A stretch of DNA of 64,000 bases from Cotesia glomerata. Lineage: Eukaryota; Arthropoda; Insecta; Hymenoptera; Braconidae. Every line of letters begins with the position of its first letter. The first letter of the stretch is position 1. The translations under genes and the position numbers were made by a program. Below are positions 26,001 through 38,000 of the stretch, in pieces. The DNA lies in NCBI RefSeq assembly GCF_020080835.1, contig NC_058158.1, forward strand, positions 26,430,305 to 26,494,304. The letters run 5' to 3'. The notes beneath the pieces are model-generated. The model searched no databases. It was not told where the DNA came from and saw only the letters and a list, made by a program, of their open reading frames with translations.

Positions 26001-29000
26001 CAAGATTGAATGATTTTTTCACGCATCCTTCGCGTGAGAGCAAGAGAGATAGGGCAAGCGCGTGGTCTTGCGTATGCGTACTATTTTGATTCGAGCACTC
26101 GGCTCGGCACAATAGTCAAGGCAATAGTCATAATTATAGTTACTAATAGTAATCACGGAATTAATAGTAGTTTAAAATAAATAAACCAAACTAAAAAGTA
26201 GAAACTAAATAATAGTTTAAAAAAAAACTAAAAAAAACGCTTTTTATAGAAAACCAAACTAAAAAATAGAAAATAAATTTTAATAAATTTGAATTAAGAA
26301 TAATGTAAAAATTTTAATAAATATAAATTAATAATAGTGTAAATAAGAAAAAAATGTATTTTATTTTAAAAAAGCGTGGGGTGCTTTTTAAGCTATTGTC
26401 GAAATAATAATCCTTCTACTTATATCTGTCAATAAAATATTTATAACTATTGACACCATGCACCCTACGCTTTTTTTTACAATAAAGTACATATTTTTCT
26501 TATTTACACTATTGTTAATTTACATTTATCCAAATTCATTTTCTCTTTTTTAGTTTGGTTTTCTATAAAAAGCATGTTTTTAGTTTATTTTAAACTTATT
26601 ACTTATTAAATTAAATTTAATTACTTATTAAACTATATTACTTATTATATAGAAGCAAGGTGCTGCTAATGATTCTACCGCGACACCTTCAATGTTTTCA
26701 GTTTTATCGCACTTACATAAGAATGATCTTCTGTCATTTAAAAAATTATCACCATTAGCAACAAATACGTTATTTGCAACTACTCCACGAATAATAGTAA
26801 AGTGATGATTAATTTTACAATTACGAATGTTTTGTAAATAAATACAGCATGATCATTGCATAAAACAATAAATCAGTCCAAATTGGAGATGGTTATTTTT
26901 TAGATATTGCACCACTAAAGATTCTGTTTGCAAGTTATCTTTATACATTTCAGAGACATATAGCTTATTCTTTTTCATAAGCCTCAAGTATAGTCTTATA
27001 GTAATACTATCAATTAATAACTCACTTCATTGAATTTCAAGCATAATTATTAATGGAATATCAACATTTTCAAGACACTTGTAATTGGCAACACTGTAAC
27101 AATTATCAGAAGTTTGATTCAAAATTTTTGTGTGTACTTTTTTGTCCTGACAAAAATTACGTACATTTTCATTTGCTGATAGTTGAATAAATTTTGTCAT
27201 TATTATGAATTGGCTTTGAGATCTTGCTAGCTGCCTATCAATATGTCAGGTACCATGCAACAGTGTTAATATTTGATTATTCAGATCTTCGAATTCATAG
27301 CACGTATGAACCCACAAAAGTCCTAAATTTTTCACTGTCAGGTAAATGGATTAATGAGTGTATATTTAATTTATTGTTTAACCAAAACAATTGCATATCG
27401 TTAAAATTGATTTGGTCTTAAAACAATTAAAATGTAATAAGTTACAGTTAAATTTTTAATACTCTAATTTTAAACATTAAAATCTAAAATAAGATATTAA
27501 AAATATACAGAACAATGTACAAAGTCTAAGGTAATATAAGATAAGAACTTAGTTCTTGCATTTTTTTAACTAATAAACATTTGTAAAAAATAGTTAATTT
27601 TCATCTAAACACAATATCAAGTAACATAAATTATATAAATGATAAACCGTCACCTTACAGATTTAGTTTATGAGAATGATGAGATGTGCATCACCTCATC
27701 GGTCGTACGGCGTAGGGGTTAGTTATCGGTCTGGCAATCGCGCGGCTTGGGTTCGAATCTCGGTTAGAACGGAATGCGATTTTCACTTTATTTCTATAAT
27801 TAGCAATAGTTAGGTCTAAATTAAGAGTCAAATGGTCTAACATTGCGTTACCTCTACATCAAAATCAAACTAAAAAAATGGCATTGAAAAATTCTTTTTT
27901 TTATAAATTTTTAATCAAATGGCATGAGCCAGACTTAAAAATTAATTATGGCCCAGTCCTGGTATTATTATTATTATTATCATTATAAAATACGATCAAG
28001 GCGTTCAAAATCGGACCGAATTTTTATTTCTGTCTGATCGTACTTTGGACTCCAGAGTGGTAAAAACGGAAATTTGTACCACTGTGGAGTTCAAAATACG
28101 ATCAAATTTAACATGAAAATTTATCGTACTTTGAACTCCATGATCCGAAGTTGATCGTACCTTAGGAGGTTCAAAATACGATCAAAATTTCGACTCGGGT
28201 TCTCTTTTTCTATCTAAGAGTCTGTTACTCCAATGATTAACAATCTTTTAGTATATAGTATTTTTCGGATGAAATAATAGGAACTTAAAAAAAAAATTTA
28301 ATTTCACAAAAATTATTAGTTTTGTCAAGTTCTAAAATTGTTAGCCAGGCCCTCCAGCAATATATAGTTCCATATACTAAACAAATAATTCCATCAAAAT
28401 TTAAGCTTTCAATTCTGATTTTACTTCGATTATTTTTTTAATTTCAAAGAAATTGTAAATTCTAAAGCAACGAAGTACTTTAACAATATATCGTAGAATC
28501 ATTTTTGCGATTTCATGTATACATAGATAATTTTATAAATCTACATATAGATACCATTATTATATATAAATATTGACAATTAATAATTAATAAATTAGAT
28601 AAAAAATTTTGTTCACTACGAATCAATCATGTATACGATTTGCATTACTTGTAGTTATAATAAACTTTGTTCTCCAAATAAGTCTCTTAGGTAAGCGGGT
28701 AGTGAATTAGTCTTTCAAGCGGTAGGTCCATGGTTCAATTCCCACTCGCGCCGATTTTTTTTTTCCTATGGAAATAATTATATATAATTATGCCTAATTA
28801 TACATAATTATATAGGGCCATTTTTCATTTATAATTATGTAATATAATGATATATAATCTATTTTACCCGGGTGGGTACAGAGTCTGATATACTTACATA
28901 AGGCATATATAGTCTGATATGGCCAATTTCCATATCAGGCCTGCTATGGACGGTTTATATCAGGCCTGATATAGTCTGATCAGAAAATTTTTTCACGGGC

Positions 29001-32000
29001 AAGGTACCTCATTTATGGTTTTATCAATTAAAGTAATTCAATGTTTATTTAGACGACTGGTGAATTTGATTGGAGCCCAAAAATACAATCTACTATAACA
29101 AGTAGCTTTTACTGGTGTTATATTCTCTCACAAATAGTTGGTGGTGTTCTTACCCAACATTTTGGGACAAAGACTGTTTTTGGCGGCTCACAATTACTTA
29201 CTGCCATATGTAGCCTACTTATACCTACCGCAGCGGATCTGCACTATGGAGCGATGATTACCTTAAGAAGTATTCAAGGAATCGCTAGTGTAAGTTTCTT
29301 ATACATACATATTAATATTTAATTTTGCATAAACTAAAAAAAAAATAACCTTTAACGAGTGACTTTAGTGCATTGATTGTTTTCTTGATTGTGTATACAT
29401 AACGTTTAATACTGTAAATTATTTATCTGTCAATTAAAAAAATAATAATTATATTACTTTCGTAGAACATAATTTCAAAATTTTCATAATTTTATTGTTT
29501 TTAAATTTATCTATTTTTTCTACCGAAGTTGCTTTCTAGATCACAAAATGTTCTACACAACATTGATATAATTTTTTTATGTAAGAAACATTGGTAACAA
29601 ATACTTTTACAGAAATCTAAACATAAATTAAGTTTTAAGCTATGATGTTTCTAATAAAAGTGTCGTGGAATTTTTTCGAATTAAAGTTCTGAGCCGAACG
29701 AGAAAAAAATTTTTTAGCAAATTAACCATAAAATTTTAAAGATTTAATTTATTCTGGAACTGGATCATTATTATATATTAAATTTAAAAAATTAATCCAT
29801 TGATATACGTTTAAAATTAATTTTTTAAGAATGGACTCCAAAACTACCCAATTATTTATTTTTTAGTGACACGTTTTTTTGGTTTGGTTTTGAAAAAGAA
29901 TTTTTTCCTCTTGGTTATTATTTGAAATGTTACACATATTATGATAATACTTTTAGTTAAATATTACTATAACTATGGTAAGAAAATAAATAAAAATTAC
30001 ATTGCTAATTTTTTTTTTACCATACTTAACATGTGCTGTTTATATAAGGTGTATTCATACATTCAATCGCACACCTTAAACTTTTAAAAATTAAATCAGT
30101 ATAAAATTTTGCATGTATGTAAAAACGTTTATGATATTTATTAAAAATGTTTATATAATTTTAGGGCTTAACCTGGCCGGCAATGTATGCGATCGTCGGG
30201 CATTGGATTCCACCAGTTGAACGGTCGCGTTTCATGTCATCATTCCAAGGTAAAAAAAAAAAATTTTGTTACTATGTATGAAAAATCCGCATAACCCGAT
30301 TCGAAAAAATGAGCTTATATGAATTGTTTTAATATAGAAGTTAAGTTAATTTTTTCAACTCGGGATACTCCACTAAAAACATTTTTTGTGTTACAGTGAA
30401 ACTTTAATAATCTCGCCTTAGACTATGTAACATGTGTCGTGATTAATTATTACATATGAATTTTATTATTTTATTTCTCTATAGATATTTATTCTACTTG
30501 CCATCAAATATATTTTGTCTATCATACATATTTATTATATTTTCATACAGATATTATATTGATAAATATATAATTCTTTCAGTCAATCATATCGGAATAA
30601 TATTTAAGAGAATTTTTTCGCAATAAGTAATAACCAATTTATTGAAATTCTTTCAGTCAGTTGTTCCACATGGATCACCGATTATTCTATGATTATTATA
30701 ATAACCATATAATTGTTATGGTATGACGAATTTTTTAATAGAATTGAAACATGTGTACATAATCTCTTGCGATCATTATAAAATTTTGAAAATTTATTTT
30801 TTTACTGATTTAGCTCCAACGTAGCTGAATTCACCGGACCGCGAGGTATACTCGATTGGCAACCGCTCAACAGCATGAGAACGGCATGAGTATACTTCCA
30901 GCCTGGTTGAATCAGTTCAGCTTGATACACGCACGTTGAACGGCATTATAAACTGAAATCAACCAAATATTAATCTTTCCCATACCGTAAAAAGATATAT
31001 ATTATCATAATATCTTACACTAAATTTTAACAATTAAAGAGCATGGATCTTTTGTTATAAGAGAAGGGCCGCACAAAATAGGTAGTCAAAATTTTTTGTA
31101 GTATTTTTTTTTTAATTTTGAAGACGCTTGAATTGTCTTTCAATAACTGTATCCGATTTACGTTTTTATCTACAGTACAAAACCTGTTGCTTTCATTTTT
31201 AATTTTAACAATCGCTGATTGTCCATGTAAAATAAAACAATAGTTAAAAATTTAATTTTGTAATAGTTTAGTAGTACGTTCATTAATTTCTATGAGATCT
31301 AGCCAGTTGTACATTATTTTTAAACAGATTTTTTGAAGAAGCTTTCGAACTACCGAATCAACTTCAGAATTAAATTACTTTTGAAGCTTGAAATCTGTGT
31401 TGAATTACATAAATTTAATTTAAATTAATTGATTTATTTGGAGGTAATCATTGGTAAAAGGATTTCAAAATACAAACATAAAATTTTTTTATGCCTTCAT
31501 AATTTTTAATTTTTGAAAGAAGTATATGATTTTTTGAGTAACGAGTAAAACGAATATAAACTAACTAATTAAAAAAAAAAAAAAAAAAAAAAAAAACAGA
31601 CCACCAAAATGCAGTCGACGCTCTCTGTATTGGACCTCTCTGTATTTGACCACATTCTTCCTCTATATTTGACGATTTTACACAGCTCTTATGGACAAGG
31701 ACGAGTCAAATACAGAGAATGGTCCTGTACGGGCGAGTCAAATACAGAGAGCGTTGACTGTGAAATCGTTTGACACAATTGCAAAGTTATGAAATTTTCT
31801 ACTGATAGTTGATTTATATTTTCATGATTTACTTCTTCGCTACAAAAATAAAAAAATAATATTGATTCCTCCAAAATCAAGTAACCTTAAAAGTGGCCAA
31901 TATTTTATTTTTTAACTATATTATTAGTCATATTTTATTTATTAATTTTTTTGAACATAAAAATCTTATTTTTAATTATGTTCAAAACGATATTTGAATG

Positions 32001-35000
32001 GTTTTTTTTTCAACAGGAGCAAAAAGTAACAGATTTATAGACAAACAAACAAATGATTGATTATCATTTTGCCCGGCTTTTCTCTACTGACTTATTTCAA
32101 TCTCTCTAAATAAATAAATCATAACACTCAATATCATGGAAGAAATTTCACTTTGGATTGCTAAAAACAGATCATTTCTCGCCTGTCAACAACTCACTTA
32201 TTGCAAAAGTTTCATTGTTTCACCTTAGACGAATTCTTTTCTTCCTCTCGATTCAGAAAACTTTTTTTTTACAATTACTGTTATTTTTTTCATCACTTAT
32301 TTAAATCATTCATTAAATCACTCAATCAGTTCATTTGTCGCTGGTCAGTACCGTCCTTCTTCACAGTAAAACTTCATTTGGATCGCATTACAGAGTGAAC
32401 GTGCTGACATGGAATATTTTCGGTCATCCCGCGGCACAGGTTTTGTGGCTTCAATACATTTGCTCAACGTCATGTTTCATCTTCTACTTGGTCATGGGGT
32501 AAGCTACTCCTAACACAACGATTATCTATATTCAGGGTTCAGCTTCGGAATTGGCTTGACGTACTTCCTCTGCGGGTCTATCATCGCCCATTATGGCTGG
32601 AGAGTCGTCTTCTACACGACTGGCAGTGTCGGGGTTATATGGTGTGTGCTGTGGTATTTCTTCGCCTTTGATACGCCGGCCTCTCATCCCAGGATATCGC
32701 ACCAAGAGCGCCAGTACATCCAAGGCAGCGTTATCCATCAAGTTGGAAGTACTGAGGTAATTATATTTTTTTTCATTGAATTTTTCATCGATTTGAGTAG
32801 AAGCTTATTTCAAATCAATCACCTATCTTTTGAGATTTGTTTACAATAATTAAATAAAAAATTAAAATAAATAATTCGGTATTTTATTTTTTTCAATTAC
32901 AATTTTTTTTTTTAAATACATAAAAACGCTATGCTAATTCAGTAGTATTTTTCATCAAATACACTGAGAAAATCTTACTTAATTAAAAAGAAAATATACT
33001 TTTGAAAATTTCACTCTTGTTTCGAGATATTCAGTTCTCTTAATTCAAGGAATCCACTCTTATAATCCTAATATAAAATTGAGATGAAATGTATGTGGCA
33101 TCAAACTATTCGTAACGTGATTGGTCGAATATATCATAAGCATGAAAATATATGTAGTATCTGGTTTTATAGGATAGGATACTAAATGTTTATTAAGTTG
33201 TTATTTTTAAGGTATCACGGGGCGGTTAATTTAAAGTGAGTATTTATTAGAAAACATTGACAGAGTTAAAGGACAGAGGTCTGTCGTACATCGAAGTTAA
33301 GTAGGAACTCTCTCTTCGAGTCCCATACAATTAGATCTTACTTACTACCTGGGTTTCTCACCCCCGCATCAGTCATACTTCGTTCTTACACTCTCTGTAC
33401 TTATAATGTACATTTTTGCCACGAGACAAATCTATACTTCCGTTCCTACGCATACAAAAATTTTCTAAACTATCTTAACTAAACATCTGTTATTTGTGAA
33501 TTTTTCTTCATCCCTTTATTTACAACCTTTTGAAAAAAATACTTACTGCTAAGTACAAAGGTGCAATAAAACAATAAAATAGAAAAACTTAAATCTAAAA
33601 ATGACCATTCCACATTCGGCCATCCTGCATCGACAATTGCCCTCAATTGTCATCGTCTGTTTCCACATCTGTTGTTTTGTAGTTTTCTTCCGGACCCATT
33701 CCCCATGGCTTCAAATGATCGGCTGCTGTGGATGTATGTTGAGGCCCTTCGTGCTCGCCTACCTTCTCAACGACATAGCGATCACCCCTTAGTAATTTAG
33801 TAATGCGATAGGGACCCAAAAACTTTCCTCTAAGCTTTAAGCCTGGCCCGAACTGCGTCCTCTGAATAGCTACTAAATCTCCTTCCTCGTAAACATTTGC
33901 TGGTTTACGATGTTTATTAAACCCTCGGCGATTTTCCTCTTGGGTTTTTTGTATCTTCTCTCTTGCTTTTTCTCGTAGTTCTTTTCGGTCTTCTTCGAAC
34001 TGCGTGGTCCACTCTTTCTCTAGCAATTCTTTTAAATTCCAGTCGTCCTTGAGCCGCATGTTAACTCCAAATAACAATTGGCAGGGTGCTTGTCCAGTAC
34101 TGCGGCTTGGAGTTGCGTTGAGATACTTCTGCACATTTTCCACGTGCTTATACCAGTTTTCCGGCGTTGGAGCGGCCATCTTCGTGAGAAGCGGAATAAG
34201 AGTTCGATTAACTCTTTCGACTTGTCCATTTCCTCTTGGAATACCCGTTACTATTAGCGAATGTTCAATCTTTTCACTTTCACAGTATTCCTGAAAATCT
34301 CTTGATGTGAAAGCCGTGCCTCGATCAGAGATGATCCTTCGAGGATTCCCAAAAATACTAGACTGACTACGCAGTCGATGAAGCACTTCAGCGGTGTCTG
34401 TCGATTTAGTTGGATACAGCCATACAAATTTGCTAAAAGCATCCACAACCACAAATATGTGTTTGTATTTCTTTGGTGTATTAGTCATTGGCCCAACATG
34501 GTCAATATGGTAAGTGTCGAGTGGAGTATCACCTTTATAAATAGGATGCAATAATCCCTCTTGTTTACCTTGTTTTCTTTCAGTTAATATACAGTCGATA
34601 CAATTTGTGACTACCTGCTCAACCTTCGGACGCATTTCTTTAAACCAGAAGTCCCTTTTTACAATGGCTTCGGTTTTGGTAACACCAAAGTGTCCTCGCT
34701 CGTGCGCTCTTTTGATTACCTGCGCTTCCATACTCTTCGGTACAACTACTAATGGCTCACCATTTACACTTTTGTACAATAGTTGGTTTTTTAATAAATA
34801 TCCGTTGGCTTCATTGCGCGATGCGGCATCTATAATTTGCCTAAGACATTCATCTTTGTCTTGTGCACTTCTCAATCGCGCAATCAACCCATCGTCATTT
34901 TCACAAACATACAATACTTCCGGTAAAGAATGTCTACTAAGCGCGTCAACATGTGGCATGTTTTTACCTGGTCTATGCTCTATTGAATAATTAAAATCAG

Positions 35001-38000
35001 CAAGCAAAATTACCCATCTCGCAACTCGCAAACATACTTTCTCTTTGCTTACAGTAGCAGTAAAAGCTTGACAATCGGTTACAATCTTAAACGCTATATT
35101 AATCAGATACACTCTAAATTTCTCTAGCGCTTTTACAATAGCCAATACTTCTAATTCATAACTACTATATCTAGATTCAGCATCCGTCGTTTTACCACTC
35201 GCATAATATACAGGATGAAATTGACCGTCATTACAATCTTTCTGCATTAATATCATACCATACCCTAAACGAGATGCATCTGTGTGCAACTCGGTCTCTG
35301 CACCATGACGATACAATTTTAAAACAGGCTCACACACTAATGCAGCTTTTAATTTCTCGAAAGCTTCTATCTCTCTCATACCAAATACAAATTTAACGTC
35401 TTTTTTCAGTAAATCAGTCAATGGTCGGGCAATTAGTGAATATCCAGGTATAAATTTACGAAAATACCCTGTCAGACCCAAAAAACTTTGAACCGATTTT
35501 ACTGTCGTAGGTCGGGGAAAATCTCGTACAGCTAATGTTTTTGCCTCTGACGGGCGAACAGTACCCCGGCATATTACATACCCTAAATAATCAACAGTCG
35601 TCTTAAAAAATTGACATTTCTCCCACTTTATGATTAACCCATACTTAGCTGCGTCTTTAATCACTAACTTTACTCTTCTCAAATGCTCTTCAGAAGTTTT
35701 AGCTTTAATAATAATGTCATCCATATACACTACTACAATTCCTTCATGTATTAAATCTTTAAAAATGTAATTGATATAACTTTGGAATACCGTTGGACCA
35801 ATACATAAACCAAACGGTAATCTAACAAACTCGTACTGACCGTCGGGTGTTACAAACGCTGTATACTTGATACTACCTTCGTCCATCCAGACATGGAAAA
35901 ATCCGTTTTTCAAATCTATTAATGTAAACCAAACGTCTTCGGCTAAAGCATCTATTGAGTCTTCAATAAGTGGTAATGGAGAAAGAGGTCTTAACATAAT
36001 AGCATTTATCTTCCGATAATCTACACAAATTCTAAGCGTACCGTCCTTCTTTTTAATCAAAACAATCGGACTTGCATATTCCGAAGTAGAGGGACGAATA
36101 ATACCCTCTTCTAACCATGAATTCATTAAGTCATTTACTTCTTTTTCGCTCTGAAGGAGCCAATCGGCGCGGTCGTGATACTACTGGCTTATCCGATGTC
36201 AAAATTATTTTCGCGCGTATACCAACGTCACGCGTAGCTTCCGGTTTATAATTTGAAACGATCTTTTTAATTTCTTCACGATAATGCTCCTCCTTAATGT
36301 GTGATAATTCAAGTTCTTTCGTCTCGTCTATAGTGTTTATTTTATAAATGTGCGGCTTTGTCTCCTCGTCTGTACTTTCATCAGCGTCTAATTTAAAAAA
36401 AGTAACTGTGCCCCGTCTGACTCTAAGTTCTACCTGGTCCAAAAAGTCAGTGCCCAGTATAACCGAACGTCTAAGTATTGAGTCGGGTACAACATGAAAA
36501 TCTACATTAAACTTATAATTTTCTGCCATCATGCTGGTAGTAAACATACCTAAGGTCTCAGTCATCTCAGCTCCCAAACCTTCAAAACATACCTGTTTGT
36601 TACACAAAGGTGGTGATCCTAGATTTTTGTACTCCCTCATACTCATTAACGTTAAATCGCTACCAGTGTCTACTAATGCTAAAATCTTACTGTCTTTAAT
36701 CTTAATTTCCTTCTGGTATTTTTCTTTAGCAGGACGCGACACTAAATACACTTCCTTCGACTTCAGTGGACACTCGGAGGCTATATGCCCAAATTCTCCG
36801 CACTTAAAACACTTTTTCCCTTTTTCTTTTTCGGGACACATCACACTCACGTGGTCTTCTCCGCCGCAGTTGTAACACTTTGTACTCGTCTTCTTTCCTG
36901 AGGTTGAAACGGCACCTCCTGGACTTCCTTTTCTTCCTTGGTTGTAGCTCTGCGGTCGTCCTGTCTTCTCCAACTTCTTCTCCGGTGGTCGTGCTTTTGA
37001 TTTGGACATCTCTTGTTTCATTTTCTCATACTGTCCAAATTTCTCTTTAAGCTGTTTAAAATCTTTAGCTCCATATAGCACAGCTTTATTTACGACATCA
37101 TCAGGAATACCTTCTATTATGTATTGTATCACATCTTGTATCTTTAGCTTCGCTGGTGATGCAATCTGCAACATTTTATATGCGTATTCCTGCAGAGTTT
37201 CCTCACTCTTCTTCTTTCTCTTGCTCAGCTCTCGATGAATTTTCAAACAATCGACAGCTTCCTCGAACTCTTCTTTCAAAGATTCTTTCAGCTTCTTCCA
37301 CGTTTTCGCGCACTTTTCGTAGTTCACGAACATTTTTGCTGATCCGTCTAATAACCTTTTGGCGTATGTAATCTTCAGGGTCTCGTCCCACTTGCAAAGC
37401 TCCGCCATTTCTTCAAAATCATCCAACCACTGCTGGACATTTGTGTGGTCATCCCCACTGAATTTCTCTAACGCACCTTCAACGTCTTTAAAGGTAATTA
37501 ATCTTCGTGATTCTTCACGTCTATTTGCGCCATCGTCGTCTTCGTCGTTGTATCCTCGGCCATCATTCACAGGATTTCGGATACGTACATAATGGTTTCC
37601 TCTTCCTGGGAGTCCCTCAACATTGACAGCTCGAGCGTCTTCAAAGTCGTCTTCTTCTTCGTCGTCTACAAGGTCTGCAATATTTTCTTCATCATCGTCG
37701 GCTACATGATCCCGTTCCACCAACAGTGCAGCTCTTAGCCTCGCCAACAACTCTGGTTTTCGACCTGTCACCCGGAGGTTCCGGCGCCTTAGCTCCTCTC
37801 TGAGCTGTGAGACTCTCAGTCGCGGAAGTTGGTCGTCTTCCAAATCCGCCGCGGCAACACCTCTTGCAACCTGGTCAATTAAATCGTCCATGGCTTACTA
37901 ACTCGCGCACTTATATGAACTTTCACACAACACCGACACGTCTTTTACACACTTTTTATTTTCCGATTTTCCGTGGTCCCGGACGAGCCCCCAAATGTAG

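Larger units (their letters stand above)
24307..28199. mobile_element. 3.9-kb inverted-repeat element (CCCGAGTCGAAATTT termini)
   Basis: The left CCCGAGTCGAAATTTCGATC and right GATCAAAATTTCGACTCGGG are inverted. The subterminal arrays at 24320-24545 and 28000-28190 repeat TTGATCGTACTTTGAACTCC-like words. TT on both sides (24305-24306 and 28200-28201) could be a 2-bp duplication. The interior holds a decayed protein-coding stretch on the minus strand (26640-27190), a palindromic MITE and a SINE, so this may have been an autonomous element. Confidence 0.6.
23694..28999. mobile_element. 5.3-kb inverted-repeat element in SLC17 intron 3 (TGATATGGCC word array)
   Basis: The left end CCCGTGAAAAAATATTCTGA and right end TCAGAAAATTTTTTCACGGG are inverted. 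CA at 23692-23693 and 29000-29001 fits a 2-bp duplication. Both ends are filled with a degenerate GATAT/CCTGATATGGCC array (23710-24060 and 28895-28990). The inside contains at least two further inverted-repeat elements, a SINE and a palindromic MITE, so much of the length is later insertions. Confidence 0.65.

Noticed and set aside
28686..28758. tRNA gene
   Set aside because: The B box and T run are present but the T-arm and acceptor stems do not pair, and the A box is poor; kept only as tRNA-like.
33615..33642. An env gene or polypurine tract downstream of pol
   Set aside because: Only ~28 bases separate the pol stop from the LTR, with no frame and no purine run.
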